Source: Paragyromitra xinjiangensis
Taxonomy: Eukaryota; Ascomycota; Pezizomycetes; Pezizales; Discinaceae
Direction: 5' to 3'
Assembly: GCA_038503065.1 (NCBI GenBank)
Contig: JBCAMK010000016.1
Span: forward strand, 1,668,789-1,732,788
DNA length: 64,000 bases
A program made the translations under genes and the position numbers. Of this stretch, positions 48,508-58,318 are shown one piece after another. The notes beneath the pieces are model-generated. The model was given only the letters and a program-made list of their open reading frames with translations. It made no database searches and was not told the DNA's origin. Positions within the stretch are counted from its first letter, which is position 1; each line of letters begins with the position of its first letter.

Positions 48508-48939
48508 TTATTTGTATCTGACGGCATATGATAGGCGCGTTTCCCACACCCCTATATTCGGCACCTGCTGGAGCAGCGCCAGAGCACCTTCCTCGTTCAC
48601 CGATAACAGAGTATTCACAAGCACATCCGAGTCCTCAGTGCTAGCAGTAAGCACCTCGGAAATTTGTTCACCAGTTCCATTGCTAAGAAGCGGCACTAGG
48701 AGCCTGCTCTTGATATTGGAGATCTGGGCCGAGCAGTAGTGAGCCCCGTTTGAATCGGTCGTGTACCATATCGCTGGAGTATCACCAATCTGAGCGACAT
48801 AGACGTCTCCAAGTCTAAGGGACGTGTTGTTGGTTGCGATTGGAGTTCCGGATACTGATGGGGAGGTATGAGGAGGCGGAAGCGGAGGGTGAGATAACAA
48901 AGGAAGATATGTGAAGTAATTAAGGGTGAAAAGAAGCAC
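48508..48939 (-). CDS. Hypothetical protein or fragment
   Basis: A 143-aa frame has ordinary composition and a hydrophobic N-terminus (MLLFTLNYFTYLPLLS). It is followed by GDVYVAQIGDTPAIWYTTDSNGAHYCSAQ and two NxS/T sites. It could be part of a secreted protein. No family was recognised, and the start context is weak. It may be a gene fragment. Confidence 0.3.
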   Translation of the reverse strand: MLLFTLNYFTYLPLLSHPPLPPPHTSPSVSGTPIATNNTSLRLGDVYVAQIGDTPAIWYTTDSNGAHYCSAQISNIKSRLLVPLLSNGTGEQISEVLTASTEDSDVLVNTLLSVNEEGALALLQQVPNIGVWETRLSYAVRYK

Positions 48940-49550
48940 CGCACCCGAAGAGTTTGAATGTCCTTAATCAAGAAATCCGCCATTCAATAAATCAATTTGA
49001 AACTAGATACTGGATATATTCTCTTCCTTATATGCCGCATGTGGATATTCCCTACGATTCCCCACTATTTAGTCCCATTCTTTACTCCACATACATCGAG
49101 CTTGAGCGCAGAGGCGATCACCAGCGATCAACATGGTGGAAGTCACCTAATCGGCAGCGGTATATATGAAGACTTTTGGCACCCCTTTCGTCTCTTTCTT
49201 TTTGATAAAATTTACTCAGTCTCTAGCTAAAGCGATGAATATTACCTCATTCTCCTTAACTAGATCTCTATGCAGGCGGTTAGGAGTTGGCTGGTAAGAC
49301 CGGAGAGAGAAATGGCAGCATGGATATGCGAGGGCAGAAAACTGTGAGATGTCTCTAGGCTGTGATGAAAAAGGATGCCGGTTGCAATTGGGGAGGAAAT
49401 TGATACTGAAGAGGTTGATAGTTGAGGAAAAAATAAGATTGATGGATAGGAAAGAGCATAAGTAGACGGAGGAATCAGAGGTGGAAATGGAGAAAGAATA
49501 TGGAGTGATTAGGGGGTGTTTCATTTTTCATCTCCAGTTACTTTTGCGCT

Positions 49551-49595
49551 GCCATAACCTAAGGGTTGGATGCGTGTATAAATAATCAATCAATT
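49551..49595 (+). repeat. Simple-repeat-tailed element, copy 1
   Basis: gccataacctaagggttgga, then tgcgtgtataaat, runs into (AATC)n. It shares its core with copies at 49809 and 55475; see findings. Confidence 0.55.
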
Positions 49596-49769
49596 ACTAG
49601 ATCATGATGAGGAGTTGGAATGGGGATATGGGGATTTGGAGAGATAAAAATGATGTATGGGGAAGTGAAGCTAAGATGAAAAGTGGAGGTGTGGTTTTTG
49701 GTTTATTTATTGATTATTGATTATTTTGTTTTGTCTCAATTATTTTGTTATGTTTTATTATTTTATTTT

Positions 49770-49862
49770 ATTTTTTGTTTTGTTTTGTTTTGTTTTGTGT
49801 GTTTAACCGCCACAACCCTAGGGTTAGATGCGTATATGAATTATCTATCTATCTAATCATTA
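49770..49862 (+). repeat. Simple-repeat-tailed element, copy 2
   Basis: A (TTTTG)n tract (about 49774-49800) is followed by the shared core ccacaaccctagggttagat and then gcgtatatgaatt, which runs into (ATCT)n. Confidence 0.6.
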
Positions 49863-50192
49863 GACCAGCCGAAAACACCGAGTGATGGATGGCGATTGCA
49901 AATTCGAGTGATTCCTAGTTAATATGTGGCTGCTAGAATAAGCCGATTAACTATCCCAGGATGTTATCGCATGCATACCAAGAGTAGATTCAATCATGAT
50001 TTCAAGATTCTCCGTGCTAAAGCTAGTACTTCTCATATTCCAGTAGTAGAACGTTTCCTCACACCTAAAGACCTTTTATACATAGCAAAATGAAGTTTCT
50101 GTGGGATAAACAAAGACGGAAGCTATCCGAAGCCCCAAAATAGCCAAAGCAGAATTCCAACTAATGTGAAAAAACTTCCCCGATATCAGTTT

Positions 50193-50729
50193 TTACAGCA
50201 TTTCCCGGCAATCGATGACCCATCTGTCAGATTGTGCTTCTTCGTTGGGGACACCAGCGACATTCATGAAAATTCTCGGCAGTGGCACGCTGCCGCCGAG
50301 ATTTGCCGAAACATTAGGGTCAGCGACGCTCTGTATGCGACAATGTATGATAGGCGGGTAGCTAGAGAAGGTAAGTAAGCATCTATGTATCTCCTTGGAA
50401 GCCTCGATGGTTACAAACCGTGGTGTCACAATCGCATCCTCAAGTGTCCACAATTGGTTCTTTGATGGCGGATGTTCCAGTGACTGGACAAGAACATTTT
50501 TTGTTTCAAGGTCCAGCGTTAAGGCACGCTCTGGGCCGCCTTCGTCTTTTTGCATGGTGAGTGTATAGTTAGGGTTTCGGCCATCAGGGTTTCGGCCATC
50601 AGGGTCCCGAGCCATCTTAACCTCCCAAAGTTGATCATTTGTCAAGCTAACAACTGCATTGTCATTGAACGCGGTGAGAGTGCTGTCTTTCCCGCGCGAA
50701 ATACGGCAGAGGCTTTGTGGTACAGCCAT
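50193..50729 (-). CDS. Ricin-B-like beta-trefoil lectin-type protein
   Basis: A single 178-aa frame without signal peptide. Three Q-x-W-like motifs mark the repeats of a beta-trefoil: QLW (Trp35), QLW (Trp94) and DRW (Trp170). Length fits one trefoil domain. In this fold the motifs form the hydrophobic core and sugars bind on the lobes; many fungal members are cytosolic lectins or protein-interaction modules. No catalytic domain is attached, so there is no sign of enzymatic toxicity. The sequence DGRNP is present twice in a row (about residues 44-53) because of an exact 15-bp tandem duplication at 50571-50600. The assignment rests on motif spacing only. Confidence 0.55.
   Translation of the reverse strand: MAVPQSLCRISRGKDSTLTAFNDNAVVSLTNDQLWEVKMARDPDGRNPDGRNPNYTLTMQKDEGGPERALTLDLETKNVLVQSLEHPPSKNQLWTLEDAIVTPRFVTIEASKEIHRCLLTFSSYPPIIHCRIQSVADPNVSANLGGSVPLPRIFMNVAGVPNEEAQSDRWVIDCREML
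50571..50600. repeat. Exact 15-bp tandem duplication inside a CDS
   Basis: agggtttcggccatc occurs twice back to back. It adds five residues (DGRNP) to the trefoil protein without changing the frame. The identity suggests a recent event. Confidence 0.85.
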
Positions 50730-53284
50730 CTGAATGCATAGTCACGTTAGAGTTTGCATCGAGGGGGGTTCTTAGAAGTGGAGTTAAGGATATTTTACTT
50801 TCGGTAGAGTGAGTTTTCTGGAACAGAAGTTGTTTTTGGTGTAGTGAATTGAAATTTTAGTTGTAGTCTGAGAAGCGGAGGAGATATGGGCTGCCGGTAC
50901 CAATATTTATACTTTAATTCCCCCTCAAATCTCTACTAGCTACATTACTTCCATTCGCTCCTGGGCACTTAGATCAAAGCGGGAGGATTGAATGTGTCCG
51001 TAAAATTCCCACTAGCCACCTGAAGCCATAACCAAATATTTCCTCATATGGACAAGAATGCATCTGCTGACCCTAGCTTCCTCGATCGAACACAAACTTT
51101 TGGATTTTGGTGCAGGCCACGCCTCTAAATTGCTAGTCTTTTCGACTGTAAGACTTAAGATTCCTGACATGCCACCAGCTACCAAGAATTTCTCCTGGGC
51201 TTTTATTGGACTCTGGCGCTGCTAAGGCAATAGCTGAAAGCTGTTGAGGTACCGTAGATGATCTGCTTGAACTGCCCCGACAAGTAACCAGCAAGGTTGA
51301 TTCTATGCATAGATAACTGTGCAACCAGTCGCCGCTAATTATCTTCTCTTCAACTCGGCGTTCCAGTAATAGGCTGTACCTCTTGAGTCTAACGACATAC
51401 GACTTCCCTCAAATTGTATGTACTCTAGATAGCCAGTGTTATGTAGGAGCTCTTCCTTCTCGGGCCCCTGGTGAAGTGCCGAGGGCTACAACAATGGAAC
51501 TTCTATCCGCAAGTCCAGTCCTCGTTATCCTAGGAGCGATTATACTATAGGTAGGAGGAGTATGGAAACGGTAAATGAACAACAGAATTTGTAGCATCTT
51601 CCCGGGCCACCAGATTGACCCCGCATCTAGATCTGCAACTTTCAGCTCTCGATCCTCACTGAACTTTGGGTTCGGACCTAGGGAGCGACAGCTGACTCTC
51701 GTTGTTTTGCTCACTAGCGATGAAATGTTGGTCTATTACTCTAGATTTCCTCGTCTTGGTCGCTCCTAGTCCCGAGAAGCATAGAGTACACCGTATCAGG
51801 TTCGGACGTCCTCCAGTTCGAGAATTCGCTGCAGAGGGAACTTACATTTCGTAGGATCACACGATTTGTGAGACACCGATCGACGGTAACGATCGCCACG
51901 CCACCTCGCTTGACTTTGTTCGGTGCTGCTTGATTTCCAGGAAACCCTCTGCAAGTTATCATGCACCTTCAGCCAGCTGCAATAGCTCAATTTCCAGCTG
52001 AAGATGCCTAGAAATAATAAATTATGACCTCATCAATCGAGTTATTGTACCGGTACGCATGTCTCACGAAAGCATCACCTGTAACTGTTCACTGATTACT
52101 GCCGAGACATATGTGCTCTGACCCTAAGTCATAAACGCCGGTTTACAAACTAGCCAGGCCGCTCTGAAAATGGGTTGGCCTATTTACAAATGAAATCACT
52201 CTGAATATTGGCTGGCCCATCTACAAAATAATACTATGGGATGGCCGATATTAAAAAATTTCGTTAGGGTGGGGAGTTTCTTCTCCCCACCACCACCTCT
52301 CGGCAACCACTACAGCCGTTCACATTCACAGCTTATAATTGTAGATACACACCCCTTCCCATCATATACACAAGTGGAAAGTATAGTGTGTGGTATGCAT
52401 GCATGGTGTTGAGGCTAAGCTGATGCTTGTGTCTCATCTTTGGTTTTTGGAACCAAAAGGATAATGAATCCTAAGTTGTGATACCTACATGTACCTGTGT
52501 ATATTGAAAGAGTTTCTAAGCTCGCTTACAGATAGTATATTATTTGAATATCGGCCAGCGGATGCTCAAATTGATCTCATTTGTAAATGGGCATTCTTGG
52601 AATACGGGTCAGAACATATGTAAACCTTAAATTAACCGCTGCCAGTCCTGACAATGCCAACCGCTCATTGGTTGGCACTTGTTATAGGTTAACTATGGGA
52701 TACCGCAGTTTTCTTCGATGGGTTCGTCCAAACCACACGGAGTATTGATTCTCGCCTAATCCTGCCGACTCTACTGAAAATCCCCGTGTTTCAAACCCAA
52801 TTGTGCATCAATGAATTTTCTAGCGCTTTGACTAGTTTTAATCGCTTCTGCAGTATAACTCGTATTGTTCTAGCTGAGGTCTAAAGCCTCAGCTATCGTG
52901 TACTCCTTGCTTACAGGAACATATCATATCTCGAATCCCAGAGCTGGTAGAGCCAATTGATTCGATATATAATTAGCGGGTAAGGTGCACCAGATAATAG
53001 TAAACCCTACATATACCATCGCTAGTCGAAGCCATGTAACTGGTCGACATTCGAAAACTAGCCCTGCCATGCACTCCCTTCGCCAATTAGCCAGCAAAAC
53101 ACCTCCCTTCTATGGGTGTGGGGAATTCTTGAATGCCCAGATTGCAATATGAAAACCGGGTATTCCTTAATATCCCAGGATACGCATCCTGATACCTGAG
53201 GCTGTACCTCCTCAACGTGCGTAGGGGCACGGGGCAGCCATCATGGGACATTGATAAGGATCATTGGAGGTTTTCTAGACTATA
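50730..53284. other. Gene-poor stretch with TIR relic
   Basis: No gene is supported in this 2.5 kb. An imperfect inverted-repeat element lies near 52177-52592 (listed separately). Frames near 51439-51990 show no recognisable family. Confidence 0.45.
52177..52592. mobile_element. Imperfect TIR element relic (~416 bp)
   Basis: The left arm (about 52177-52218, ggcctatttacaaatgaaat) and the right arm (about 52550-52592) are inverted copies at about 80 percent by eye. The interior contains another tggcccat..acaaa copy. There is no coding capacity. It is probably an old MITE. Confidence 0.45.
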
Positions 53285-53689
53285 ATGGGTAGATATGGAG
53301 ATAGATACTATGGAGGACGTTACGCGTGTTGTGCTCCGGCAGTGTGCGGAGGACTAGTGCAGAAAAATGTCGTGACTACAGTGGACCCTAGAATTGAGGC
53401 TCTCCCAGACGTCGATAGCGAGGATGAGGGGTGGGCCGTGGTGCCAGAAGAGAGGATAGTTTTGAGGAAGGGCTTCATCGGCTTGCAGTCAGCGACCGGA
53501 CGCCAGATTTTGTGTTCGTTTCTAGGGCTGTTTTTATTGAAGCTGTGGGAGAGGGCAGGAGAGGAGGTGCTGGTGAGGTTAGTGGGACCGGGCATGGACG
53601 ATGGAAGGAGGTGCTTTGTATACTTACTCTTAAAAGAGGGCTATCCCCTGGATCGTAGTCGAGTATTTTCACAGACTTCAGCCAGCTGA
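53285..53689 (+). CDS. Hypothetical protein
   Basis: A 134-aa frame starts MGRYGDRYYGGRYACC, an aromatic, Gly/Arg-rich and Cys-containing N-terminus. An acidic segment (PDVDSEDEGWAVVPEE) and an amphipathic helix region (CSFLGLFLLKLWERAGEEVLVRL) follow. The last 20 or so residues may be intron read-through, since a gtatac donor-like site occurs at about 53618. No family was recognised. Confidence 0.35.
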   Translation: MGRYGDRYYGGRYACCAPAVCGGLVQKNVVTTVDPRIEALPDVDSEDEGWAVVPEERIVLRKGFIGLQSATGRQILCSFLGLFLLKLWERAGEEVLVRLVGPGMDDGRRCFVYLLLKEGYPLDRSRVFSQTSAS

Positions 53690-54032
53690 TTTGAAACAGC
53701 TCGGCTTGGCATATTCAGCACATCTCCCTGCAAATTCTTGTGTTTTACAGCTGGGAATCCATAAGCAGAGACTTAGCAAGGCCTATTACCTCTGCTATAA
53801 TTGACAAGTTTAGGCTACAGACCCCCCAAAAAATCAAGCGACTGAAGCCCAAGGTATTGAATTTCGGTATGTGAGGAGCTACGATCTAGGGGATATGTGG
53901 ACTACGAAAATGGGGAGGAAGAAGATGGCTCTCTATGATGAGATAAGGTCAAGTAGAAAGCTTGACAGCCTTAAGTGACGGTTCGAATCCCACTCGATTC
54001 ATTCAATTCCCGAACCGAGTAGACTGCTATCA

Positions 54033-55025
54033 ATGGATAGTCAACAATTGACTCGCAACACAAATCCCGATTTGCCATTCCCTACCATTGAAAAACTCGT
54101 TCACTCTTACCATAGCCTGCGCACTGTCAATGACACAGCCGAATCGCTCGACGCATTTGTAACTACGCTAAGGGTTGGAATCTACTTCACATACTACACG
54201 CGAGAAGAATACAACTATTCCTGCGTTTCAAATACGACAACCCAAGTGCTGTCGTGGTCGCACTTAAGGAAAACTACGGGTCGCCGACCTTCCTAACACA
54301 ATATACTGATTATCCAGCACTTGTCGGAATTTCCACTGCCACTCAGGGATTATGATATGAGCGCAACACTGTTGGATGTTGGTGCTTAACGCCACCTTTG
54401 GCATAGGGAGGATAGCTGACTCAGAACAGTTGGAAATGGAGAAACGCTTCGTCATCGCCGTATATAACTCTAGCAATGAGGGTAAAATACACACCATCCT
54501 GGGAGCAGATAATCTTCTATATGCAATCTCAAAGGAGCTCCTCCAGAACGACTATAGTTTGAAACTGGTCATTCAAGAGGTCCTTACCGACCACAAGCTG
54601 ACTAGAGAGTTTTCTGTCAACACCACCACTGTTGAAGCCATGATTGACAAGATCTGCTCAACACGCATCGACCCAGAACCCACAAGCAATGCAATCCACC
54701 ACAACCTCACAATACAGCTTGTTGGTAGACAAGCGTACGGCATGATCGCTTACATCGGAGGTGATAGAACATCTAGGACCTGAGCGGACGGTGTGGCCTT
54801 CAGCAAGTTGTTAAGGGAGCTGCGGCTAAACGGGGTAATCTCGCCTCTATCACAAAGACGGTTTCAAATATTAACGCTCGGATCTTGGAGCGTATGAGGC
54901 TAGAAACGACATTTTTGCTTGTGGATGCTGCAAACGCATCAGAGCCCGAATTCCTTGAAGGGGCTTTAGCAGTTATGAGGCCGGGACTGAAGCCAGATAT
55001 GATGGCGTTGGTTAATCGGGAGTAA
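54033..55025 (+). pseudogene. Decayed gene spread over three frames
   Basis: Three consecutive open segments in different frames look protein-like. The first is 54033-54296 (LPFPTIEKLVHSYHSLRTV). The second is about 54376-54783 (MEKRFVIAVYNSSNEGK..DNLLYAISKELL..LVIQEVLTDHKL). The third is about 54787-55025 (LQQVVKGAAAKRGNL..INARILERMRLETT). The second and third meet across a few bases near 54775 as if by a single frameshift; no intron with the right phase was found. The last stop opens directly into the (TAG)n microsatellite. No family was recognised. Confidence 0.45.
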
Positions 55026-55038
55026 TAGTAGTAGTAGC

Positions 55039-55078
<40 letters not shown>

Positions 55079-55102
55079 ATTAATTTACGTATCTAATCGG
55101 GA
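55022..55102 (-). repeat. (TAG)n microsatellite and inverted tail copy
   Basis: About 18 near-perfect TAG units (55024-55078, one CAG interruption) are followed by taattaatttacgtatctaa. Read on the minus strand this is a core end (ttagatacgtaaattaatta) running into (CTA)n. That is the same arrangement as the plus-strand copy at 55475-55531. Confidence 0.75.
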
Positions 55103-55444
55103 GTAAACGGAGTATATGAGTTTAAGCGTTATATAGTAATGAAATTCTCGGAGTATTCGTAACCTACTACCGATGCTGCCAAACCCGGAATTTTAAATAA
55201 ATATGGCAGTAGGGAGAAAGATAACTCTGCATGACTCTAAAAGATGTTTGCAAAATAATAGTATGAGAAATCTATCTCCCAACTCTACCTACATACAGAA
55301 CCTTCCACTCTACATCATTTATTGTGCCACGTAAGCTGCCAGGGAGCATATTCCAATAGGAGTGGATTTGCGGGGGTATGAAAGAAGGGCGGTAATATGT
55401 TATGGAAATGTTAATCTTATGTGTTTTATGTTTGTTTTCATATT

Positions 55445-55531
55445 GTTTTATTTTGTTTGTTTTGTTTGTTTTATCGTCATAACCCTAGGGGTTGGATACG
55501 CAAATGAATTACTACTACTACTACTACTACT
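55445..55531 (+). repeat. Simple-repeat-tailed element, copy 3
   Basis: A TTTTGTTTG-type tract (about 55445-55472) is followed by the core cataaccctaggggttggat and then acgcaaatgaatta, which runs into (CTA)n. MITE family A copy 2 is inserted just beyond. Confidence 0.65.
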
Positions 55532-55538
55532 ACATGTA

Positions 55539-55799
55539 CAGTTGCGTCCAATAAGTTCTTGCGGTTTTTGAGGTATCATGACGCAACATGCAAGGTACTA
55601 CAAGCCCCACAGCACGGCACCCCCAAATCCACCACGCCTCCCACAACTGAATCTTAATCACGCCAGTACAATAAAGGACATACCGTAAATGTTTTAAGCA
55701 ATAATGGCGAAACATGATTCCTTCTTTTTTGCTGAATAGTAAATATTTTCATTGAGTGGTTCATGGCATCTTGTTGCAAGAACTTGTTGGACGCAACTG
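55539..55799. mobile_element. MITE family A, copy with internal TIR deletion
   Basis: It matches 27884-28165 along its length, with the same cagttgcgtcc..ggacgcaactg ends and TA on each side. The right TIR lacks about 22 nt between two gca triplets (near 55777), which removes most of the inner TIR. Scattered substitutions separate the copies. Confidence 0.85.
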
Positions 55800-56004
55800 T
55801 ACTACATACTAGGAGTGGATTTGACGTTCGAGTGATTGTCTGTGACTGCCGTAACACAACTCGTCTCTCCCACACTCCCATCTCGGCAAGAAGGCAAATC
55901 TCATCATCTTAAATAAATAAGAAAAAAAGCAACTTAACAATTTCCCTCACTTAATTACCTACAAATATGTTTAATTAAAAACTCGCTTGTTTCGGGGGTG
56001 TATG

Positions 56005-56228
56005 TACCGTAGAAGCTGGACAAATACAGACCGTTGCCAAGAGGGTGGCGTCTGGAATACTATACCAATTAAAGAGAAGAGCATACGAGTTGGGGGTCTT
56101 TTCTCTGCGAACGGACCCCGACAGCCTCCCTCTTTGTGTATTAGTTTCGTGTTATAATCACCTAGAGAGGTATAGCATAGTAAGCCCCCCTCTTGGCAAC
56201 GGTCTGTATTTGTCCAGCTTCTACGGTA
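56005..56228. mobile_element. MITE family B (~224 bp)
   Basis: The left end taccgtagaagctggacaaa continues for about 42 nt, and its inverted copy ends at 56228 (gtccagcttctacggta). TA at both outer ends suggests Tc1/mariner-type target duplication. The arms are nearly perfect, so it is probably young. The interior codes for nothing. A single copy was seen. Confidence 0.85.
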
Positions 56229-56376
56229 CCTACGTAGCTGAGTGTTATGTTTGAAGAGGGATAGCCCACTGAGACAATCGCACCTTGCCGCAAGCCCCCT
56301 ACCCTACCGCTTGCCTAATACCCCCTTTAGTAACCTCCCCACAGTGGCTTCAGGGCAGGTGGAAATCCAACTTTAC

Positions 56377-56503
56377 TATCCCATAATCCGGTAAAAAATG
56401 CTGACCCCCCTGTATGCTGTGGCTCAACACAGAGTTAACTGAAACCTCACCAACAACAGAGACTCCTTTTGCAGGGGAGTCAGCTTTACCGGACTATGGG
56501 ATA
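56377..56503. mobile_element. MITE family C, copy 1 (~127 bp)
   Basis: The left end reads tatcccataatccggtaaaa followed by a C run. The right end reads ggggagtcagctttaccgga then ctatgggata, forming imperfect TIRs of about 33 nt. It is related to 57522-57660. Confidence 0.75.
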
Positions 56504-56518
56504 CAGACTAATGGTTGT

Positions 56519-56620
56519 CCACATGTAGATTGACGACTTTAGTCTCCGAGTCGTGGACAGATTGCCACGCAACCCCTGAATCGATTACCGAATCGACTTC
56601 CTCCTCCCCCGCGAGGTCCC
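56519..56620 (+). repeat. Outlying copy of the satellite leader
   Basis: cacatgtagattgacgactt followed by tagtct, a short gap, ccacgc and then gaatcga-type units. The same order recurs at 61716 and 62847, so this is a detached piece of the right-end satellite. Confidence 0.6.
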
Positions 56621-57521
56621 ACAGCTCACCTCTACGCATTTCCCAGCTCGCGGTATCTTGGCCGTATTTCGTGAAGCGCTCCTTCGCTCTGCTCGGCTCT
56701 CTCTCTCTAGTATTCTCGCGTTTCGCGACGCGTCCTAGTGCCCCCCGGTAGCGAACCAGCTTCCGAATCCACCACCACCTGGCAGCAGCTGAATCGACTC
56801 CTGAACAGCCTCCAAGCCATCGTCCCTATCCATGTCTCATTCCAGCCCGTAAATTTATAGAGTCTACACCGCTATAATAGCTCTAGACATCATTTTCTGG
56901 TAGCTCTGCGGTATTTGCTACAACTTAGCCAATATACACACGTGCACTACTGTCGCTGGCCCACTCAACCTGCGAATCCTACACGCCAGCAGCTCTACCA
57001 GATACGCCACTTCGCCTATAGAAGAGGGAGCGACATGGCCAATTCTGTGCTAATTTAAAATCGATTCACTACCTATTCCAATAGGCCTACCAGGGCCCTA
57101 ATTTGTTTAGCTAACTGCTATGGCGGTCTTTTCGCCTCGGAAGAAATATACTTTGTTAGCGTACCTACTACCGCACCTATTTTGGCTTGATTGGGCTTGC
57201 TGACCCCCAGTATGGTGCCTTTTTCACTTTGGCGCGCTCCTTCCGACCTAGCATATCGCAATCATTTGGCTTGTCAGCATTGCGCGCACCACTCATACAG
57301 CGGGTTCCGGTGGCCGGGGTACTTATCCGAATTCGAGGGGAGGCTTACGCGCCTAGAAAGCTCCGGTTTGCACTGCAGCTCAGGAACTTATGTTTAGCAT
57401 ATTAGATGTCATATTCAGAGGTTATCCAGAGGCTGCTGTGGCTATGGAGGGCGCTGGCTTCGGAGTTGAAGCAGTTCTAGGAAAGCGAGCTCGCTCGCAC
57501 GTCCGAGAGAACAGGAATTAC
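56621..57521. other. Spacer between MITEs, no gene seen
   Basis: No protein domain was recognised. The sequence is locally GC-rich and resembles eroded repeat. Confidence 0.35.
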
Positions 57522-57660
57522 TATCTCATAATCCGGTAGAAAATGCTGACCCCCCCCAAGCGGCGGTGGCTCAACGTATAGTTAATTGAAAAATGGCCAA
57601 TGAAGAGTAAGTAAACATTGGCCCCCACCAAGGGGGTCAGCTTTACCAGATTGTGGGATA
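57522..57660. mobile_element. MITE family C, copy 2 (~139 bp)
   Basis: tatctcataatccggtagaa at the left and gggggtcagctttaccagat then tgtgggata at the right. The shared C-run next to gctgac and the ggctcaac block tie it to copy 1 at 56377-56503. Confidence 0.75.
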
Positions 57661-57976
57661 GTTCCAGAGAAGAGAACTCTCGTGCACGTGACAGAAGACA
57701 GGAATCTTTGTATGGGAAGCAAGAGATCACAGAGAGCTTCGTGCATTGTAAGGGTCAAATTATGTCGTCTGACCGATATTTTCGTCAACTATAAAGAACA
57801 AACAATGAGAAATGTCTAATGAAAATTTATGATGACACCGGCAATGATATATCCCATCTACACGCGATAACCTTCTTTCGATGTGATATTCATGTACCCA
57901 GAAATCAATGAAAATATGGTTGAAAAAAAAAGAATGATAGATCCATCTAGCTGTCTTAATCCAAACACATCCATCA

Positions 57977-58318
57977 CTAAGGGCATGTAGGAGTCTGGCA
58001 GGGGTAGGTCGTAACATTGAATGCCCTGAACGTCACGTATTGGGAGGGTATGTCAGTTGAAGTGCCCTCCCCTGCGCGATATCGTAGATTCTCGCATCCC
58101 AGGTCCTCATAGAGTGATATAAGTAGATTATTGTCCGGGTCATTGAAAGTGATCGAGGTGATGCTCTTATCTGCTGGTAGTGGCAAACATGTCGCTGGGA
58201 TATCACCTGTGAAGGTCTCGCTCGTGCCGTCAGAGTAGGTAGGAGAAAAGGTCCAAGCAGCATTAACTACAGCCGTGAACAAGGCAAATAGGGCGAAAGG
58301 TTGGGCCGGATAGAACAT
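57977..58318 (-). CDS. Small secreted cysteine protein
   Basis: The 113-aa frame starts with a clear signal peptide (MFYPAQPFALFALFTAVVNA). The mature part of about 93 residues has four cysteines (about positions 44, 75, 107 and 112) and one N-x-T site near the C-terminus (FNVTTYPCQTPTCP). Such proteins are common in fungal secretomes and are candidate effectors or surface proteins. No family was recognised. It sits alone in a repeat-rich region, next to MITEs, a typical setting for fast-evolving secreted proteins. Confidence 0.65.
   Translation of the reverse strand: MFYPAQPFALFALFTAVVNAAWTFSPTYSDGTSETFTGDIPATCLPLPADKSITSITFNDPDNNLLISLYEDLGCENLRYRAGEGTSTDIPSQYVTFRAFNVTTYPCQTPTCP

Noticed and set aside
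53960..54003. tRNA-like ggttcgaatcc T-loop
   Set aside because: The loop has no matching 5-bp T-stem, and no acceptor, D or anticodon arms could be placed around it.
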